This document shows positions 8,392-18,050 of a stretch of 64,000 nucleotides of DNA, piece after piece. The first letter of the stretch is position 1. The number at the start of each line of letters is the position of its first letter. A program made the translations under genes and the position numbers. The notes below the pieces were generated by a model. That model saw only the letters and a list, made by a program, of their open reading frames with translations, did no database searches and was not told the DNA's origin. Source of the stretch: Maritalea porphyrae (lineage in GTDB: Bacteria; Pseudomonadota; Alphaproteobacteria; Rhizobiales; Devosiaceae); NCBI RefSeq assembly GCF_027213965.1, contig NZ_JAPWGX010000003.1, positions 310,001-374,000 on the forward strand. The letters are read 5' to 3'.

Positions 8392-9795
8392 ATGGCAGGG
8401 CAAGTGACTAGTAAACGATCGATTTTTCAGAATGTGGCATTTCGCAAACTGTTTAGCGCGCAGTTAATCGCGTTGCTTGGCACCGGCCTGACCACTATTG
8501 CTCTGGCTTTGCTTGCCTTTCAAATTGCAGGTGATCGAGCGGGGGTGGTGCTGGGCACCGCGTTGGCAATCAAGATGATGTCCTTCATTTTTGTTGCGCC
8601 AGTGGTAGGTGGACTGATCCGGCCTAGTGGACGGAAAAGACTGCTGGTGGCGCTGGATGTTGCGCGGGCAGCATGTGTTTTGATTTTGCCGTTTGTTACC
8701 GCTGAATGGCAGATCTATTTATTGATTTTTGTGCTAAACGCATGTTCTGCTGGGTTTACGCCCACATTTCAGTCGATCATTCCACAATTGTTCGAAGATG
8801 AAGAAGACTACACGAAGGCGCTTTCAATGGCGCGGCTGGCGTATGATTTAGAGAATTTGTTGAGCCCCACAATTGCGGCCGCTTTGCTGTTGTTCGTTAG
8901 TTTTGATGTTTTCTTTGTCGCAAACTCGGCTGCCTTTTTGGTCTCCGCTGGATTGGTGCTGTCGACAAGGATGCCCGCCATTGAGGATCTGCAAGACAAA
9001 TCCCTCAGCGCAAAAGACAAAATTCTAAAAGGATTTCAAATTTACCGCAAAACGCCTCGTCTGATGGGCATGTTGGCGATGTTTTTGGTTGTATCTGCAG
9101 CTGGAGCAATGGTGATTGTGAATACTGTGGTGTTGGTTCGCGGCCAATTTGGCGGTGGAGAGAGCATGGTTGCAATCGCTATGAGTGCATTTGGTCTGGG
9201 TTCGCTTGTTGCTGCTTTAATGGTACCGCGATTGGTCAATCGACTGGGTGATCAAGCAGTGATGCGGCGTGGTGGTTGGTTACTTGGCTTAACGATGCTG
9301 TTGGCGGGATATGTTGGCCGTTTTGATTTGTTGCTAGTGGCTTGGTTTATGCTCGGTATTGGCTATTCGCTGGTGCAGACCCCTGCCGGGCGCGTGCTGC
9401 GACGGTCGGCTTCTGACGAAGACTTGCCTAAACTATTCGCGGCGCAGTTCACGCTAAGCCATCTATGTTGGTTGGCAAGTTATCCGGCAGCTGGTTGGCT
9501 GGCGAGTTCTTTTGGGTTCCAACCAGCTTTTTTGATTTTTGCACTTGTGTCTCTGGGGGCAATGATCTTGTCGCAACAGCTGTGGCAAAACGATGACCCA
9601 TCAGCGATTGAACATCAACATGATGAACTTTACCATGATCATCTGCACTATCATGGGTCGCACCACCAACATGTGCATGAAGGGTGGGAAGGGCCAGAAC
9701 CCCACAGACATCCTCACAAACATGAAGCGGTGCGCCATAGCCATAAATATGTGATTGATGGCCACCACACAGAATGGCCAACTAAAACCAACTAG
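8392..9795 (+). CDS. Major facilitator superfamily transporter with a histidine-rich C-terminal tail
   Basis: The protein (467 residues from ATG 8392) has about twelve hydrophobic segments and resembles the EntS/MFS_3 branch of exporters: it begins FRKLFSAQLIALLGTGLTTIALALLAF-like sequence and has a mid-protein GRKRLLVALDVARA loop. The last 67 residues (from about 401) are hydrophilic and contain 18 histidines, often as HxH or HH, a pattern of soluble metal-binding tails. Starts at 8332 or 8362 are in frame but overlap or abut the upstream terminator, so 8392 is preferred although its ribosome-binding site is weak. Substrate unknown; the tail suggests a link to a divalent metal or metal chelate. 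The stop overlaps the convergent hydrolase stop. Confidence 0.8.
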   Translation: MAGQVTSKRSIFQNVAFRKLFSAQLIALLGTGLTTIALALLAFQIAGDRAGVVLGTALAIKMMSFIFVAPVVGGLIRPSGRKRLLVALDVARAACVLILPFVTAEWQIYLLIFVLNACSAGFTPTFQSIIPQLFEDEEDYTKALSMARLAYDLENLLSPTIAAALLLFVSFDVFFVANSAAFLVSAGLVLSTRMPAIEDLQDKSLSAKDKILKGFQIYRKTPRLMGMLAMFLVVSAAGAMVIVNTVVLVRGQFGGGESMVAIAMSAFGLGSLVAALMVPRLVNRLGDQAVMRRGGWLLGLTMLLAGYVGRFDLLLVAWFMLGIGYSLVQTPAGRVLRRSASDEDLPKLFAAQFTLSHLCWLASYPAAGWLASSFGFQPAFLIFALVSLGAMILSQQLWQNDDPSAIEHQHDELYHDHLHYHGSHHQHVHEGWEGPEPHRHPHKHEAVRHSHKYVIDGHHTEWPTKTN

Positions 9796-10343
9796 AGTTT
9801 TTTCATGAGATTGGCGAAGGCCATAAGGCCCTCTGGCCAAGCGCCAAAGCCTGATGCTGGATTTACGTGACCCAGCTCGCCAGCATTGTTGAACGCAGAA
9901 CCCCACGCCATACCCATTTCTGCCGCCGCTTCGACACTGCAAAACGGATCGTTTGACGAGGCGATAAGTGTTGATGGGAATGGCAGTGGATCGCGGGGCA
10001 CGGGGGCAAATCCCATGATTTGCTTGGGCATGCCCTTTTTGCGATCAAGGTCCGGTGGGGCGATGAGTAACGCGCCGATAACCTTCGTGTCAGTCAATCT
10101 TTTTGCAACATGAGCAATGGTTGTAACGCCAAGCGAATGACCAATCAGCACCACCGGGCGTGTTGCCATCATTATCTCTTGCAGTACGCTACTAACCCAC
10201 TTTTCAAGATCAGGTTTATTCCAGTCTTCTTGCTCGACAATTCGAGCTGTTGGCATTTTTTGTGCCCAGCCGTGCTGCCAATGGCCTTCAGGGGAGCCTT
10301 GATAGCCGGGAATGATAAGTATGTCTGCGTCTGCTATTTTCAT
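9792..10343 (-). CDS. RBBP9/YdeN-family serine hydrolase
   Basis: The 183-residue protein is a compact alpha/beta hydrolase. It has the N-terminal ILIIPGYQGSPEGHWQ signature of the RBBP9/YdeN family, nucleophile Ser70 in GHSLG, an acid in SSNDPF and a terminal histidine in GHVNPASG. The triad therefore looks complete and the protein should be a small cytoplasmic esterase-type enzyme of unknown substrate. I chose the ATG at 10343; an upstream in-frame GTG at 10358 adds five residues. The gene converges with the transporter, sharing stop-codon bases. Confidence 0.85.
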   Translation of the reverse strand: MKIADADILIIPGYQGSPEGHWQHGWAQKMPTARIVEQEDWNKPDLEKWVSSVLQEIMMATRPVVLIGHSLGVTTIAHVAKRLTDTKVIGALLIAPPDLDRKKGMPKQIMGFAPVPRDPLPFPSTLIASSNDPFCSVEAAAEMGMAWGSAFNNAGELGHVNPASGFGAWPEGLMAFANLMKKL

Positions 10344-10403
10344 AATGTCTTGGTGCACAATTCATAAGTTAGATGCAAGTGAAAACGTCCGAAATGTGGC
10401 GCG

Positions 10404-11291
10404 CTAAATCGCTCTTTTTTTCCTAATGAATATGGCAATGCGTTCCCCAAAAACATTGAGCAAAAGGCCCAAAAAGATAACGCCGCCACCAATGATTGCC
10501 AGTGTACTCATGGTTTCGCCCAAAATTAGAACGCCTGACAGAATGCCAAATAGGGGTACAAGCAGCGAAAATGGTGCGACTAAGCTTGTAGGATATTTTT
10601 TTAGCAGTTGGTTCCAAATGGCAAAACCAATGATGGTTGCAGCGTATGCAAGATAAAAAACAGCGCCAATGCTAATTGCCGTCGGGCTGGTTAAGACGTT
10701 TACAATCGCATCTTGGTCTTCGATAAGCCAGGACAAGACAAACAGGGGAAGAGGGGGCACCAGACTTGCCCAAACAATGAAGCTGAACATATCTATCTGG
10801 CCAGCCTTTTTGATGATGATATTGGCCACACCCCAAGAAGCGCCAACTGCAATCAGCAGGAGGAAAGGGACGAATTGAGCGTCTGCCGCTTGCTCGAACC
10901 CCATGATCGCCATGCCGCTAAATGCAATTACAGCACCAATGATTTGCCAAATTTTGGGTGTTTCGCGCAAAAGCAAAAAGGCAAAACCAATTGTAAAAAA
11001 GGCCTGCATTTGCGTCACGATCGAAGCGAGTGATGCGCTAGCACCAAGTTTGATGGCGGTAAATAGCATGCCAAATTTGATGACACCCAGAATAAACCCA
11101 TATGCTGCGATGTAGCCCCAATGGGTTTTGGGTCTTTTGACGAAAAAGACGAGAGGAAGCGCAGCAGCCAAAAAGCGAAGGCCCGTGAGCAAAAGCGGGG
11201 GTACGTCGGCAACGCCGACTTTGATCACAACAAAATTGAAGCCCCAGATGGCAACAACCAGAATTGCGAGCAGAATGTCGCGAATGGACAT
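10404..11291 (-). CDS. EamA-family (drug/metabolite superfamily) exporter
   Basis: The 295-residue protein has ten predicted membrane segments arranged as two EamA repeats. It begins RDILLAILVVAIWGFNFVVIK, a start typical of EamA-type amino-acid or metabolite exporters in the inner membrane. The chosen ATG at 11291 begins exactly at that motif; a longer frame to 11339 runs into the purB terminator. The second repeat begins near residue 145 (ASWGVANIIIKKAG). The exported compound cannot be told from sequence. It is on the same strand as purB but separated from it by a terminator. Confidence 0.85.
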   Translation of the reverse strand: MSIRDILLAILVVAIWGFNFVVIKVGVADVPPLLLTGLRFLAAALPLVFFVKRPKTHWGYIAAYGFILGVIKFGMLFTAIKLGASASLASIVTQMQAFFTIGFAFLLLRETPKIWQIIGAVIAFSGMAIMGFEQAADAQFVPFLLLIAVGASWGVANIIIKKAGQIDMFSFIVWASLVPPLPLFVLSWLIEDQDAIVNVLTSPTAISIGAVFYLAYAATIIGFAIWNQLLKKYPTSLVAPFSLLVPLFGILSGVLILGETMSTLAIIGGGVIFLGLLLNVFGERIAIFIRKKRAI

Positions 11292-11304
11292 ATGTGATGG
11301 CCTA

Positions 11305-11335
11305 AAGAAAAAGGTGGGCGTTGAGGCCCACCTTT
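11305..11335 (-). terminator. Intrinsic terminator of purB
   Basis: On the minus strand AAAGGTGGGC pairs perfectly with GCCCACCTTT around a six-base loop and is followed by TTTTTCTTT. It lies about 30 bases after the purB stop. Confidence 0.85.
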
Positions 11336-11366
11336 CCAATCAATTGCAATTTGGTCAAGCTTTGAA

Positions 11367-12674
11367 TTAGGCCTCGCCAAATACCCGAGTGAAGATCGTG
11401 TCGACGTGTTTCATGTGGTACGCGTCGTCGAACATATCATCGATTTGTGCATCTGTTAGCGCGGCTGATACGTCGTCATCCGCTTTTAAGAATGCTGCGA
11501 ATTCGCCTTCACCGCGCCATACCTTCATGGCATTGCGCTGTACCGCGCTATAGCTGTCCTCACGTGACATGCCAGCTTGAGTGAGCGCCAACAAAACGCG
11601 TTGAGAATTGTGCAGGCCGCCGAGTTTGTCCATGTTGGCTTTCATGGTTTCAGGATAAACGACCAAATTTTCAATGACGTTGGTCAAGCGCATCAGGGCA
11701 AAGTCCAGCGTTACTGTTGAATCCGGACCAATCATGCGCTCAACAGATGAGTGGGAAATATCCCGTTCGTGCCAAAGTGCTACGTTTTCCATGGCGGGCG
11801 TTACGGCCATGCGCACAATCCGTGCCAAACCGGTTAGGTTTTCGGTCAGGATTGGGTTGCGTTTATGTGGCATCGCGGACGAGCCTTTTTGACCTTTAGA
11901 GAAGAATTCTTCCGCTTCCAAAACTTCTGTGCGCTGTAAGTGACGAATTTCAACAGCCAAACGCTCAATGGAAGAAGCGACCACGCCCAATGTGGCAAAA
12001 TACATAGCGTGGCGATCACGCGGGATGACCTGTGTTGAAACAGGCTCAGGAGAGAGGCCCATTTGCTCAGCAACATAGACTTCAACGCTTGGGTCGATAT
12101 TGGCAAATGTACCAATCGCGCCAGAAATCGCACAAGTTGCAATCTCTTCGCGAGCGTTGACCAAACGTTTGCGGCAGCGGTCGAACTCAGCGAAGGCAAG
12201 GGCCATCTTGATGCCAAAGGTTGTTGGTTCTGCGTGGATGCCGTGGCTGCGGCCTATGGTGATGGTCATTTTGTGCTCGAATGCGCGTTTTTTAAGCGCG
12301 GCAAGCAATTTGTCCATATCTTCCAAAAGTAAGTCTGTGGCTTTAACCAACTGCACATTGAAACATGTGTCCAAAACGTCTGAAGAGGTCATGCCTTGGT
12401 GCACGAAACGAGCTTCAGGCCCAACGATCTCTGCCAAGTGCGTTAGGAACGCGATCACATCGTGTTTTACTTCGCGTTCGATTTCGTCAATTCGCTCAAC
12501 ATCAAACTGCGCGTCTTTGCCTTTTGCCCAAATAACGTCAGCTGCTTCTTGGGGTACAACGCCCATTTTGACTTGGGCTGAAGCTGCATGTGCCTCGATG
12601 TCGAACCAGATTTTGAATTTTGATTCAGGAGACCAAATAGAGGTCATTTGTTCACGAGAATAACGAGGGATCAT
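11367..12674 (-). CDS. purB: Adenylosuccinate lyase
   Basis: The 435-residue protein is of the usual length for PurB. It performs two fumarate eliminations in purine synthesis (SAICAR to AICAR and adenylosuccinate to AMP) as a tetramer. The lyase-superfamily signature SSAMPHKRNP is at 266-275 with the catalytic serine; the TSSD motif near 96-99 and GRSHGIHAEP at 141-150 supply substrate-binding and catalytic histidine residues. Although it lies 3.6 kb from purC, it is on the same strand as the purine run but in its own transcription unit with a terminator. Confidence 0.97.
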   Translation of the reverse strand: MIPRYSREQMTSIWSPESKFKIWFDIEAHAASAQVKMGVVPQEAADVIWAKGKDAQFDVERIDEIEREVKHDVIAFLTHLAEIVGPEARFVHQGMTSSDVLDTCFNVQLVKATDLLLEDMDKLLAALKKRAFEHKMTITIGRSHGIHAEPTTFGIKMALAFAEFDRCRKRLVNAREEIATCAISGAIGTFANIDPSVEVYVAEQMGLSPEPVSTQVIPRDRHAMYFATLGVVASSIERLAVEIRHLQRTEVLEAEEFFSKGQKGSSAMPHKRNPILTENLTGLARIVRMAVTPAMENVALWHERDISHSSVERMIGPDSTVTLDFALMRLTNVIENLVVYPETMKANMDKLGGLHNSQRVLLALTQAGMSREDSYSAVQRNAMKVWRGEGEFAAFLKADDDVSAALTDAQIDDMFDDAYHMKHVDTIFTRVFGEA

Positions 12675-12716
12675 GAGCTTAGCTGTCTTTCTGAAGTTTT
12701 TGATTCAGGATAAATC

Positions 12717-13397
12717 TTAACCGCGACCGGCGAGGGCGGCGTTTCGGATAGCGTCCATTCGTGGACCGTAAGTTGATGGGTCGTTGCCTTTGTAAACGGC
12801 AGAGCCTGCAACCAAAGCATTGGCTCCGGCCGCTGCAATTTCACCTGCATTGTGTTCAGTGACACCACCATCGACTTGAATGTCGATCATGCGGTTGCCA
12901 ACAAGCGCTTTGGCTTGACGGATTTTTTCCAAAGCTTGCGGAATAAACGCCTGGCCGCCAAAGCCTGGGTTCACACTCATGATCAAAACAAGATCGAGGC
13001 GGTCTATGACATTTTCGATGACTGAAACAGGCGTGCTTGGATTTAGCGAAACGCCTGCTTTCTTGCCCAAATTGCGGATGGCCTGCAACGAGCGGTCTAA
13101 GTGTGGGCCAGCTTCGGCGTGTACGGTGATGATGTCGGAACCCGCTTTGGCAAATGCTTCAAGATAAGCATCGGCAGGTGAAATCATCAAATGCACGTCG
13201 AGTATCTTTTTTGTTACCGGGCGGATTGCTTCGACAATCATTGGCCCGATTGTGATGTTGGGCACAAAATGACCATCCATCACGTCCACATGGACCCATT
13301 CGCATCCGGCGTCGTCGATTGCTTTTACCTCTTCGCCAAGACGTGCAAAGTCGGCGGAAAGAATGGAAGGGGCGATCTTGATAGGCAAGTCGGTCAT
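12717..13397 (-). CDS. rpe: Ribulose-phosphate 3-epimerase
   Basis: The 226-residue TIM-barrel protein interconverts ribulose 5-phosphate and xylulose 5-phosphate in the pentose phosphate pathway. Motifs include [14 protein letters not shown] near the N-terminus, [12 protein letters not shown] with metal-binding His and catalytic Asp, VHLMISPAD-like [17 protein letters not shown] and IQVDGGV. The ATG at 13397 places these in standard register, with GGA seven bases upstream; a longer frame to 13463 reads into the ccdA promoter region. It is followed by purB after 42 bases on the same strand, so cotranscription is possible. Confidence 0.95.
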   Translation of the reverse strand: MTDLPIKIAPSILSADFARLGEEVKAIDDAGCEWVHVDVMDGHFVPNITIGPMIVEAIRPVTKKILDVHLMISPADAYLEAFAKAGSDIITVHAEAGPHLDRSLQAIRNLGKKAGVSLNPSTPVSVIENVIDRLDLVLIMSVNPGFGGQAFIPQALEKIRQAKALVGNRMIDIQVDGGVTEHNAGEIAAAGANALVAGSAVYKGNDPSTYGPRMDAIRNAALAGRG

Positions 13398-13599
13398 CAC
13401 GCTGTCCAATATATCAAAGGAGGTTATGGGGCGCGGGTTAGCACATGTTTTTGGCGCTGCCAATTGGCCGAAGGGAGAATGAAGCTGAATTCATGGTTTT
13501 TTGGCGATTCTCAACAAGAATCACAATCCCTTGAGTGCGACAGTGAGGTGCTTGCGCCCAACTATTTGATGGGGCATTAGAAGGGGGATTGGAGCCAAT

Positions 13600-14337
13600 A
13601 TGATTTCTTTGAGCATACCTGTGATTTTTGGTGCCGGCGTTTTGAGCTTCTTATCGCCTTGCGTTTTGCCCCTTGTGCCGCCCTATTTGAGTTATATGGG
13701 CGGGACGACGTTTGAGGAAATCCGTCGCGAGGGCAGCACAGGCAGCGCCGTATGGTGGCGAACCGTTATGACTTCGTTTTTCTTCATTCTTGGGTTTTCG
13801 ACCATTTTTGTTGGCATGGGTGCCACGGCAACCTTGTTCGGTGAGGTGCTGCGCTCATCCCTTTCCTGGCTCACATCGCTTGCGGGGATCGCAATCATTG
13901 TGATGGGGTTGCATTTCCTTGGCATTCTAAAAATTGGTTTTTTGTACCGCCAAGCAAAGTTCGATGGTCCCTCAAAAGCATCTGGTCCCTTGGGCGGGTA
14001 TTTGCTGGGACTTGCGTTCGCTCTTGGTTGGACCCCCTGTATCGGACCAATTCTCGCAGCAATATTGCCGGTCGCCGCTAGTTCAGAAACGGCATGGCAG
14101 GGCGCTGGGCTTTTGGCGGTCTATTCACTTGGGTTAGGTGTGCCGTTTTTCTTAGCTGCCTTGGCCGTTAGACCTTTTATGAGTTTCTTCTCTAAATTTA
14201 AGAAGAACCTTGGAATGGTTGAAAAAGTAATGGGTGGGTTTTTGGTGATTACCGGCATACTTTTTCTCACGGGAGATTTCACTCGCATCAGTTTTTGGTT
14301 GCTCGAGACATTTCCAGTTTTGCAGAGTTTTGGATAG
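13600..14337 (+). CDS. ccdA: CcdA-type thiol-reducing membrane protein (cytochrome c biogenesis)
   Basis: The 245-residue inner-membrane protein has six hydrophobic segments. The paired redox cysteines are in SPCVLPLVP (Cys21) and TPCIGPIL (Cys147), one in each half, as in CcdA and the DsbD membrane domain. These proteins carry electrons from cytoplasmic thioredoxin across the membrane to periplasmic apocytochrome or disulfide-isomerase partners. GGAG lies five bases before the ATG. It stands alone, without the soluble DsbD domains. Confidence 0.92.
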   Translation: MISLSIPVIFGAGVLSFLSPCVLPLVPPYLSYMGGTTFEEIRREGSTGSAVWWRTVMTSFFFILGFSTIFVGMGATATLFGEVLRSSLSWLTSLAGIAIIVMGLHFLGILKIGFLYRQAKFDGPSKASGPLGGYLLGLAFALGWTPCIGPILAAILPVAASSETAWQGAGLLAVYSLGLGVPFFLAALAVRPFMSFFSKFKKNLGMVEKVMGGFLVITGILFLTGDFTRISFWLLETFPVLQSFG

Positions 14338-14452
14338 AATTAACCCTAAAGCCAAATGATTGCCGCCAAAGCCGAGTCGTTTGCTAACTTGTGCAAAGGT
14401 TTTAAGTGTTTTGAGCGAGGATGCTCCAGTATTTATGTGGAGCTAAGTGCAG

Positions 14453-15652
14453 ATGTATTCTGACAATCAACAAGACGTTCATGAGGAACGCATTGGTGCT
14501 GTTGTTCCGGCTGGATGGAATCCGATGTTTTCGGTAAGCTCAAACTTATATGATGTTGAGCCTCAATGGCGCGCGCTTGAGGCATTTGGTTTGTCCTCGC
14601 CCGGACAATCCTTTGATTTTGTGCGTTCGTGGGTCGAAGCGACAAATGTTCCAAAGCAAGAACAGTTTTATGTGACTGCATATTTGGGCAAACAGCCGTT
14701 GATGGTTTTACCGTTGGCGATGAGCAAGAAGTTGGGTGTAACAATTCTCACATGGTTTGTGGGCGATCATGTTGCGTGCAATGGCCCTTTGATGAATCAC
14801 GATCTGTTTGAGCGCCTGAGCGAAAGTCAGCGTGAAGCGTTTTGGCAAAGTGTGGTTGCCGCGCTGCCAGTATCAGATGTTTTGTATTTGCCTGGGCTGA
14901 TTGAAGGTGCCGATACTGAGTTTGTGGCATTTGAGGGCGTGGGCAAGAGTTCTGTGTGTGATCACATTTTCAGGGTGCGCTTTGATAGTTGGGAAGAATG
15001 CGACAAATCGCGGCGCGATCGAAAACGCAGGAGACGCGACAAGCAACATCGTCAAAAGCTTGACGCCTTGGGCGCAGTTGATTTGGTTGAAATTGCACAA
15101 GTTGACCAAGCGGAACATGTGCTGCAAGTGATGTTTGAGCAAAAGCGCAAACGCTTTGAGCAACTTGGTATCGAAGATCCATTCACGAAAAAAGAAGTGC
15201 GCGACGTCTATTCTGATTTGTTCTCTAAATCGAAATCCGTCCGCCCCCTTTTGTATGCACTCCGCTTGAATGAAGAAGTTATATCAGTGCGTTACTGTGT
15301 TGCTCACCAAAACAACTTGTTCATGCTTGTCTCTTCCATGAGTGTGGACGACGACATATTGGCGGGGTCGCCAGGCAACCAGTGTGTATTGGAGATTCTG
15401 CGCCAAAAACTGGGTAAGGATAGCTTTACCATGGTCGATATTGGTGTCGGCGAATCATATGAAAAAAAGCGCTGGTGCAATGAATTGGTACCAGTGACCA
15501 GTCGTTTTTTGCCAAGAACATTTAAAGGTTGGGTGTTTTTTGCGGCAAAGGCTAGTTTGGAACGTCTCAAGATGCTGGTGAAAGGAAATAGCGTTCTGTT
15601 TGGTTACTACAAAGCAATTCGCGGCGTCTTACCACCGATTTTGCGCACATAG
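14453..15652 (+). CDS. CelD/BcsL-type GNAT acetyltransferase-like protein
   Basis: The 399-residue protein fits the family of long GNAT-fold proteins often seen in exopolysaccharide or cellulose clusters (CelD/BcsL, GNAT_6). The N-terminal half has a FDFVRSWVEA segment and a FYVTAYLGKQPLMVLPLA strand pair; residues about 170-200 form a very basic stretch (SRRDRKRRRRDKQH) and the GNAT-like part follows, with ISVRYCVAHQNNLFML near 280. A GTG at 14447 is an alternative start, four bases from GGAG; the ATG is ten bases from it. Acceptor unknown; an envelope polysaccharide or peptidoglycan precursor is inference. No polysaccharide genes are adjacent. Confidence 0.7.
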   Translation: MYSDNQQDVHEERIGAVVPAGWNPMFSVSSNLYDVEPQWRALEAFGLSSPGQSFDFVRSWVEATNVPKQEQFYVTAYLGKQPLMVLPLAMSKKLGVTILTWFVGDHVACNGPLMNHDLFERLSESQREAFWQSVVAALPVSDVLYLPGLIEGADTEFVAFEGVGKSSVCDHIFRVRFDSWEECDKSRRDRKRRRRDKQHRQKLDALGAVDLVEIAQVDQAEHVLQVMFEQKRKRFEQLGIEDPFTKKEVRDVYSDLFSKSKSVRPLLYALRLNEEVISVRYCVAHQNNLFMLVSSMSVDDDILAGSPGNQCVLEILRQKLGKDSFTMVDIGVGESYEKKRWCNELVPVTSRFLPRTFKGWVFFAAKASLERLKMLVKGNSVLFGYYKAIRGVLPPILRT

Positions 15653-15657
15653 TCGCC

Positions 15658-16389
15658 TTAGATCAGCTTCAAACCGCGCATTGAGGCGTGACCATCTTTT
15701 GCAATAATGACGTGGTCATGCAAAGTGATTCCCAAAGGCTTCGCAATTTCGTCAATCGCGCGCGTCATTTGAATGTCGGCATTCGACGGAGTGGGGTCAC
15801 CGGAAGGGTGATTGTGTAGCAAAATTAGGGCCGTAGCTGATAACTCAAGTGAACGTTTTATGACCTCACGAGGATAGACCGGAGTATGGTCTACTGTGCC
15901 AATTTGTTGCACCTCGTCAGCGATGAGTTTGTTCTTTTTGTCCAGAAAAAGTATGCGGAATTGTTCTTTGCTTTCATATGCCATTTGCGCGTGGCAATAG
16001 TCCAAAAGCTCCGACCACGAACCCAACGTTGGGCGCGCTGGAACTTTAGACTTAGAAAAGCGTTGTGCAACTGCCAGGATGACTTTCAGATCTGTTGCGG
16101 CTGAGGGACCTAGTCCGTCAATTTCTTGCAACAATGCTGGCGGGGCAGATAACACCTCAGAAAAGCTGCCAAATCGCTCCATTAGTGCTTTGGCGATGGG
16201 TTTCGTGTCGCGACGTGGCAAAAGGCGAAACAACAAAAGCTCTAACAACTCATAGTCTTGCATGCCTTCAGCGCCTGATGACTGAAAACGCGCACGCAAA
16301 CGATCGCGATGCCCGTGGAAATGAGGTTGGGGTGCCTCAGACATGCCGGACGTGTTTGGTTTGTCTGGAGTCCTTGGCTTGTCGCTCAT
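15658..16389 (-). CDS. radC: RadC-family JAB1/MPN domain protein (DUF2466)
   Basis: The 243-residue protein has an N-terminal helix-hairpin-helix-like region (residues about 25-110, including IDGLGPSAA) and a C-terminal JAMM metal site with His192, His194 and Asp205 in [14 protein letters not shown]. The catalytic-type JAMM residues are intact. The family was once tied to DNA repair, but its activity remains unclear. Its ATG overlaps the stop of the upstream map gene as TAATG, so the two are coupled. Confidence 0.9.
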   Translation of the reverse strand: MSDKPRTPDKPNTSGMSEAPQPHFHGHRDRLRARFQSSGAEGMQDYELLELLLFRLLPRRDTKPIAKALMERFGSFSEVLSAPPALLQEIDGLGPSAATDLKVILAVAQRFSKSKVPARPTLGSWSELLDYCHAQMAYESKEQFRILFLDKKNKLIADEVQQIGTVDHTPVYPREVIKRSLELSATALILLHNHPSGDPTPSNADIQMTRAIDEIAKPLGITLHDHVIIAKDGHASMRGLKLI

Positions 16390-17219
16390 TACCGACTTGC
16401 CTCAAGTGGGTTAAACAAGCCTTTTGCACTTTGAGTAAATATCTCGCAGCCGTGCTCAGTGATGCCGATGGAGTGTTCGCATTGTGCGGATAATGTGCGA
16501 TCACGCGTCACCGCGGTCCAGCCATCAGCCAGTACTTTTACGTGCTGACGGCCCAGGTTTAACATTGGTTCGATCGTGAAAATCATGCCCGGTTTTAGTT
16601 CAGGTCCTGAGCCTGGGGTGCCAAAATGCAAGATATTTGGTTCGTCGTGGAATAGGCGGCCAAGGCCATGGCCGACAAAATCTCGAACGACAGATGTGCG
16701 CTCAGCTTCTGCGTAAGACTGAATTGCGGCGCCAATGTCACCAGTTGTATTGCCGGGTTTGGCCACTTCAAGTGCGCGGGCAAGGCTTTCATATGTAACC
16801 TCAATCAGGCGCTCGGCTTTGCGTGAGATTGCGCCAATGGGGTACATGCGGCTTGTATCGCCGTGCCAGCCATCGACAATTAAAGTGATGTCTATGTTGA
16901 CGATGTCGCCCTCTTTGAGGGGCTTCTCGTTTGGGATGCCATGGCACACAACATGGTTGATGCTTGTGCAAATTGAATGGCGGTACCCGCGATAATTCAG
17001 TGTGGCCGGAACCGCGTTATTGTCCTTTGCGAACTCAAAGGCCAAACGATCAAGTGCCGCTGTAGTTACACCGGGTTTGGCTTGCTCATACATAAGGTCC
17101 AGCGCTTGTGCGGCGAGGGCACCTGCTTTGCGCATTCCTTCAAATCCCTCTTCACCGTGAAGAGGAATTATACCGGGGGTGCGTTTTTGATTTGGATTGG
17201 CAGATGCGTATGTGACCAT
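16389..17219 (-). CDS. map: Type I methionine aminopeptidase
   Basis: The 276-residue protein removes initiator methionine from nascent proteins. The five metal ligands are all present: Asp110 (NID), Asp121 (GDTS), His184 (FVGHG), Glu217 (TIEPM) and Glu248 (CEHS), with His93 as the catalytic histidine. The ATG at 17219 was chosen because GAGAAG lies four bases upstream and the length fits; the extended frame to 17324 overlaps sfsA. It is translationally coupled to radC. Confidence 0.95.
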   Translation of the reverse strand: MVTYASANPNQKRTPGIIPLHGEEGFEGMRKAGALAAQALDLMYEQAKPGVTTAALDRLAFEFAKDNNAVPATLNYRGYRHSICTSINHVVCHGIPNEKPLKEGDIVNIDITLIVDGWHGDTSRMYPIGAISRKAERLIEVTYESLARALEVAKPGNTTGDIGAAIQSYAEAERTSVVRDFVGHGLGRLFHDEPNILHFGTPGSGPELKPGMIFTIEPMLNLGRQHVKVLADGWTAVTRDRTLSAQCEHSIGITEHGCEIFTQSAKGLFNPLEASR

Positions 17220-17248
17220 TGTTCTTCTCAGTTTGCTTTGCGCGCAAA

Positions 17249-17959
17249 CTAACCGGTAGGCATTGAAATTGGAAGCCTTGAGGCGATGCAAATTTGTTCC
17301 AAATTGATCTGGCAATCGTAGCACAAGAATTCAACACCTGCAGTGTGAGCTTCTTTGGCTGCTGCTGCATATTTGGGGGCAAGGTCTTCGGCAAATGAAA
17401 AATGGTCACAGTCTGTGCGTTGGATCAGATAGAGATTGATCGCTCGGTGTCCGTTGGCGACCATATTTGCTAATTCTTTGAGGTGCTTAACGCCCCTATC
17501 TGTTTCGCAGTCAGGAAACTCGGCTTGCTTGCCGCCTCGGGACAGATGGACGTTTTTGACTTCCAGATAGGTTTTGCGTCCTGCATCTTGGTTTAGCAAA
17601 AAATCAATGCGGGAATTCTCACCGTATTTAACTTCAGCTCTGAAGTCATCAACTGGTGAAAGTTCTGAAATGGCGTTTCCGGATAGTGCTTCGCCGACGA
17701 TTTTGTTGGGATAGTTCGTGTTTATGCCAACTAATCCTGTAGGGAGTTCCACCAGTTCGAGCGAGTATTTCAGTCTTCTTTTCGGATTATCCGATTTGGA
17801 CACATAAACAGGCAGTCCTGGCATGTTTAAACCGAGCATTGCGCCTGGATTTGCACAATGCGCGGTGATCAACTCGCCGTTTTCCAACGTAATGTCAGCA
17901 AGGAAACGTTTGTAGCGCTGGACCAGCGTGCCGCGAATTAGCGGCGATGGAAGGTGCAA
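17249..17959 (-). CDS. sfsA: SfsA-family DNA-binding/nuclease-fold protein
   Basis: The 236-residue protein has the typical SfsA layout: N-terminal RGTLVQRYKRFLADITL OB-like part, the AHCANPGAM motif near residue 35-43, and the C-terminal catalytic-like core with SRIDFLL and YLEVKNVHL, reminiscent of PD-(D/E)XK nucleases. E. coli SfsA was described as a regulator of maltose genes; the biochemical role remains unclear. It lies 29 bases upstream of map on the same strand and diverges from the CinA-type gene. Confidence 0.93.
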   Translation of the reverse strand: MHLPSPLIRGTLVQRYKRFLADITLENGELITAHCANPGAMLGLNMPGLPVYVSKSDNPKRRLKYSLELVELPTGLVGINTNYPNKIVGEALSGNAISELSPVDDFRAEVKYGENSRIDFLLNQDAGRKTYLEVKNVHLSRGGKQAEFPDCETDRGVKHLKELANMVANGHRAINLYLIQRTDCDHFSFAEDLAPKYAAAAKEAHTAGVEFLCYDCQINLEQICIASRLPISMPTG

Positions 17960-18050
17960 TGGGATCTCCGAGAGGTTGGTGGGTGTTCACAAGAGGCTTG
18001 CAATTGTTGTTGGCGTCGGCCATTCAGTCAAGCAAAGAATAGGTGAGCTT

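Noticed and set aside
12100-12663. 187-codon plus-strand ORF opposite purB
   Set aside because: It is the antisense frame of a strongly supported gene, is serine-rich as shadow frames often are, and has no ribosome-binding site or family similarity.
13479-13580. Short plus-strand ORF of about 33 codons directly before ccdA
   Set aside because: The purine-rich sequence lies only one base from its ATG, which is too close, and the peptide has no recognisable pattern; the same interval holds the leader of ccdA.
14971-15060. Arginine/lysine-rich stretch in the CelD-type protein as a possible frameshift
   Set aside because: The reading frame continues normally on both sides and the stretch keeps the codon pattern of the gene, so it is likely a genuine basic linker.
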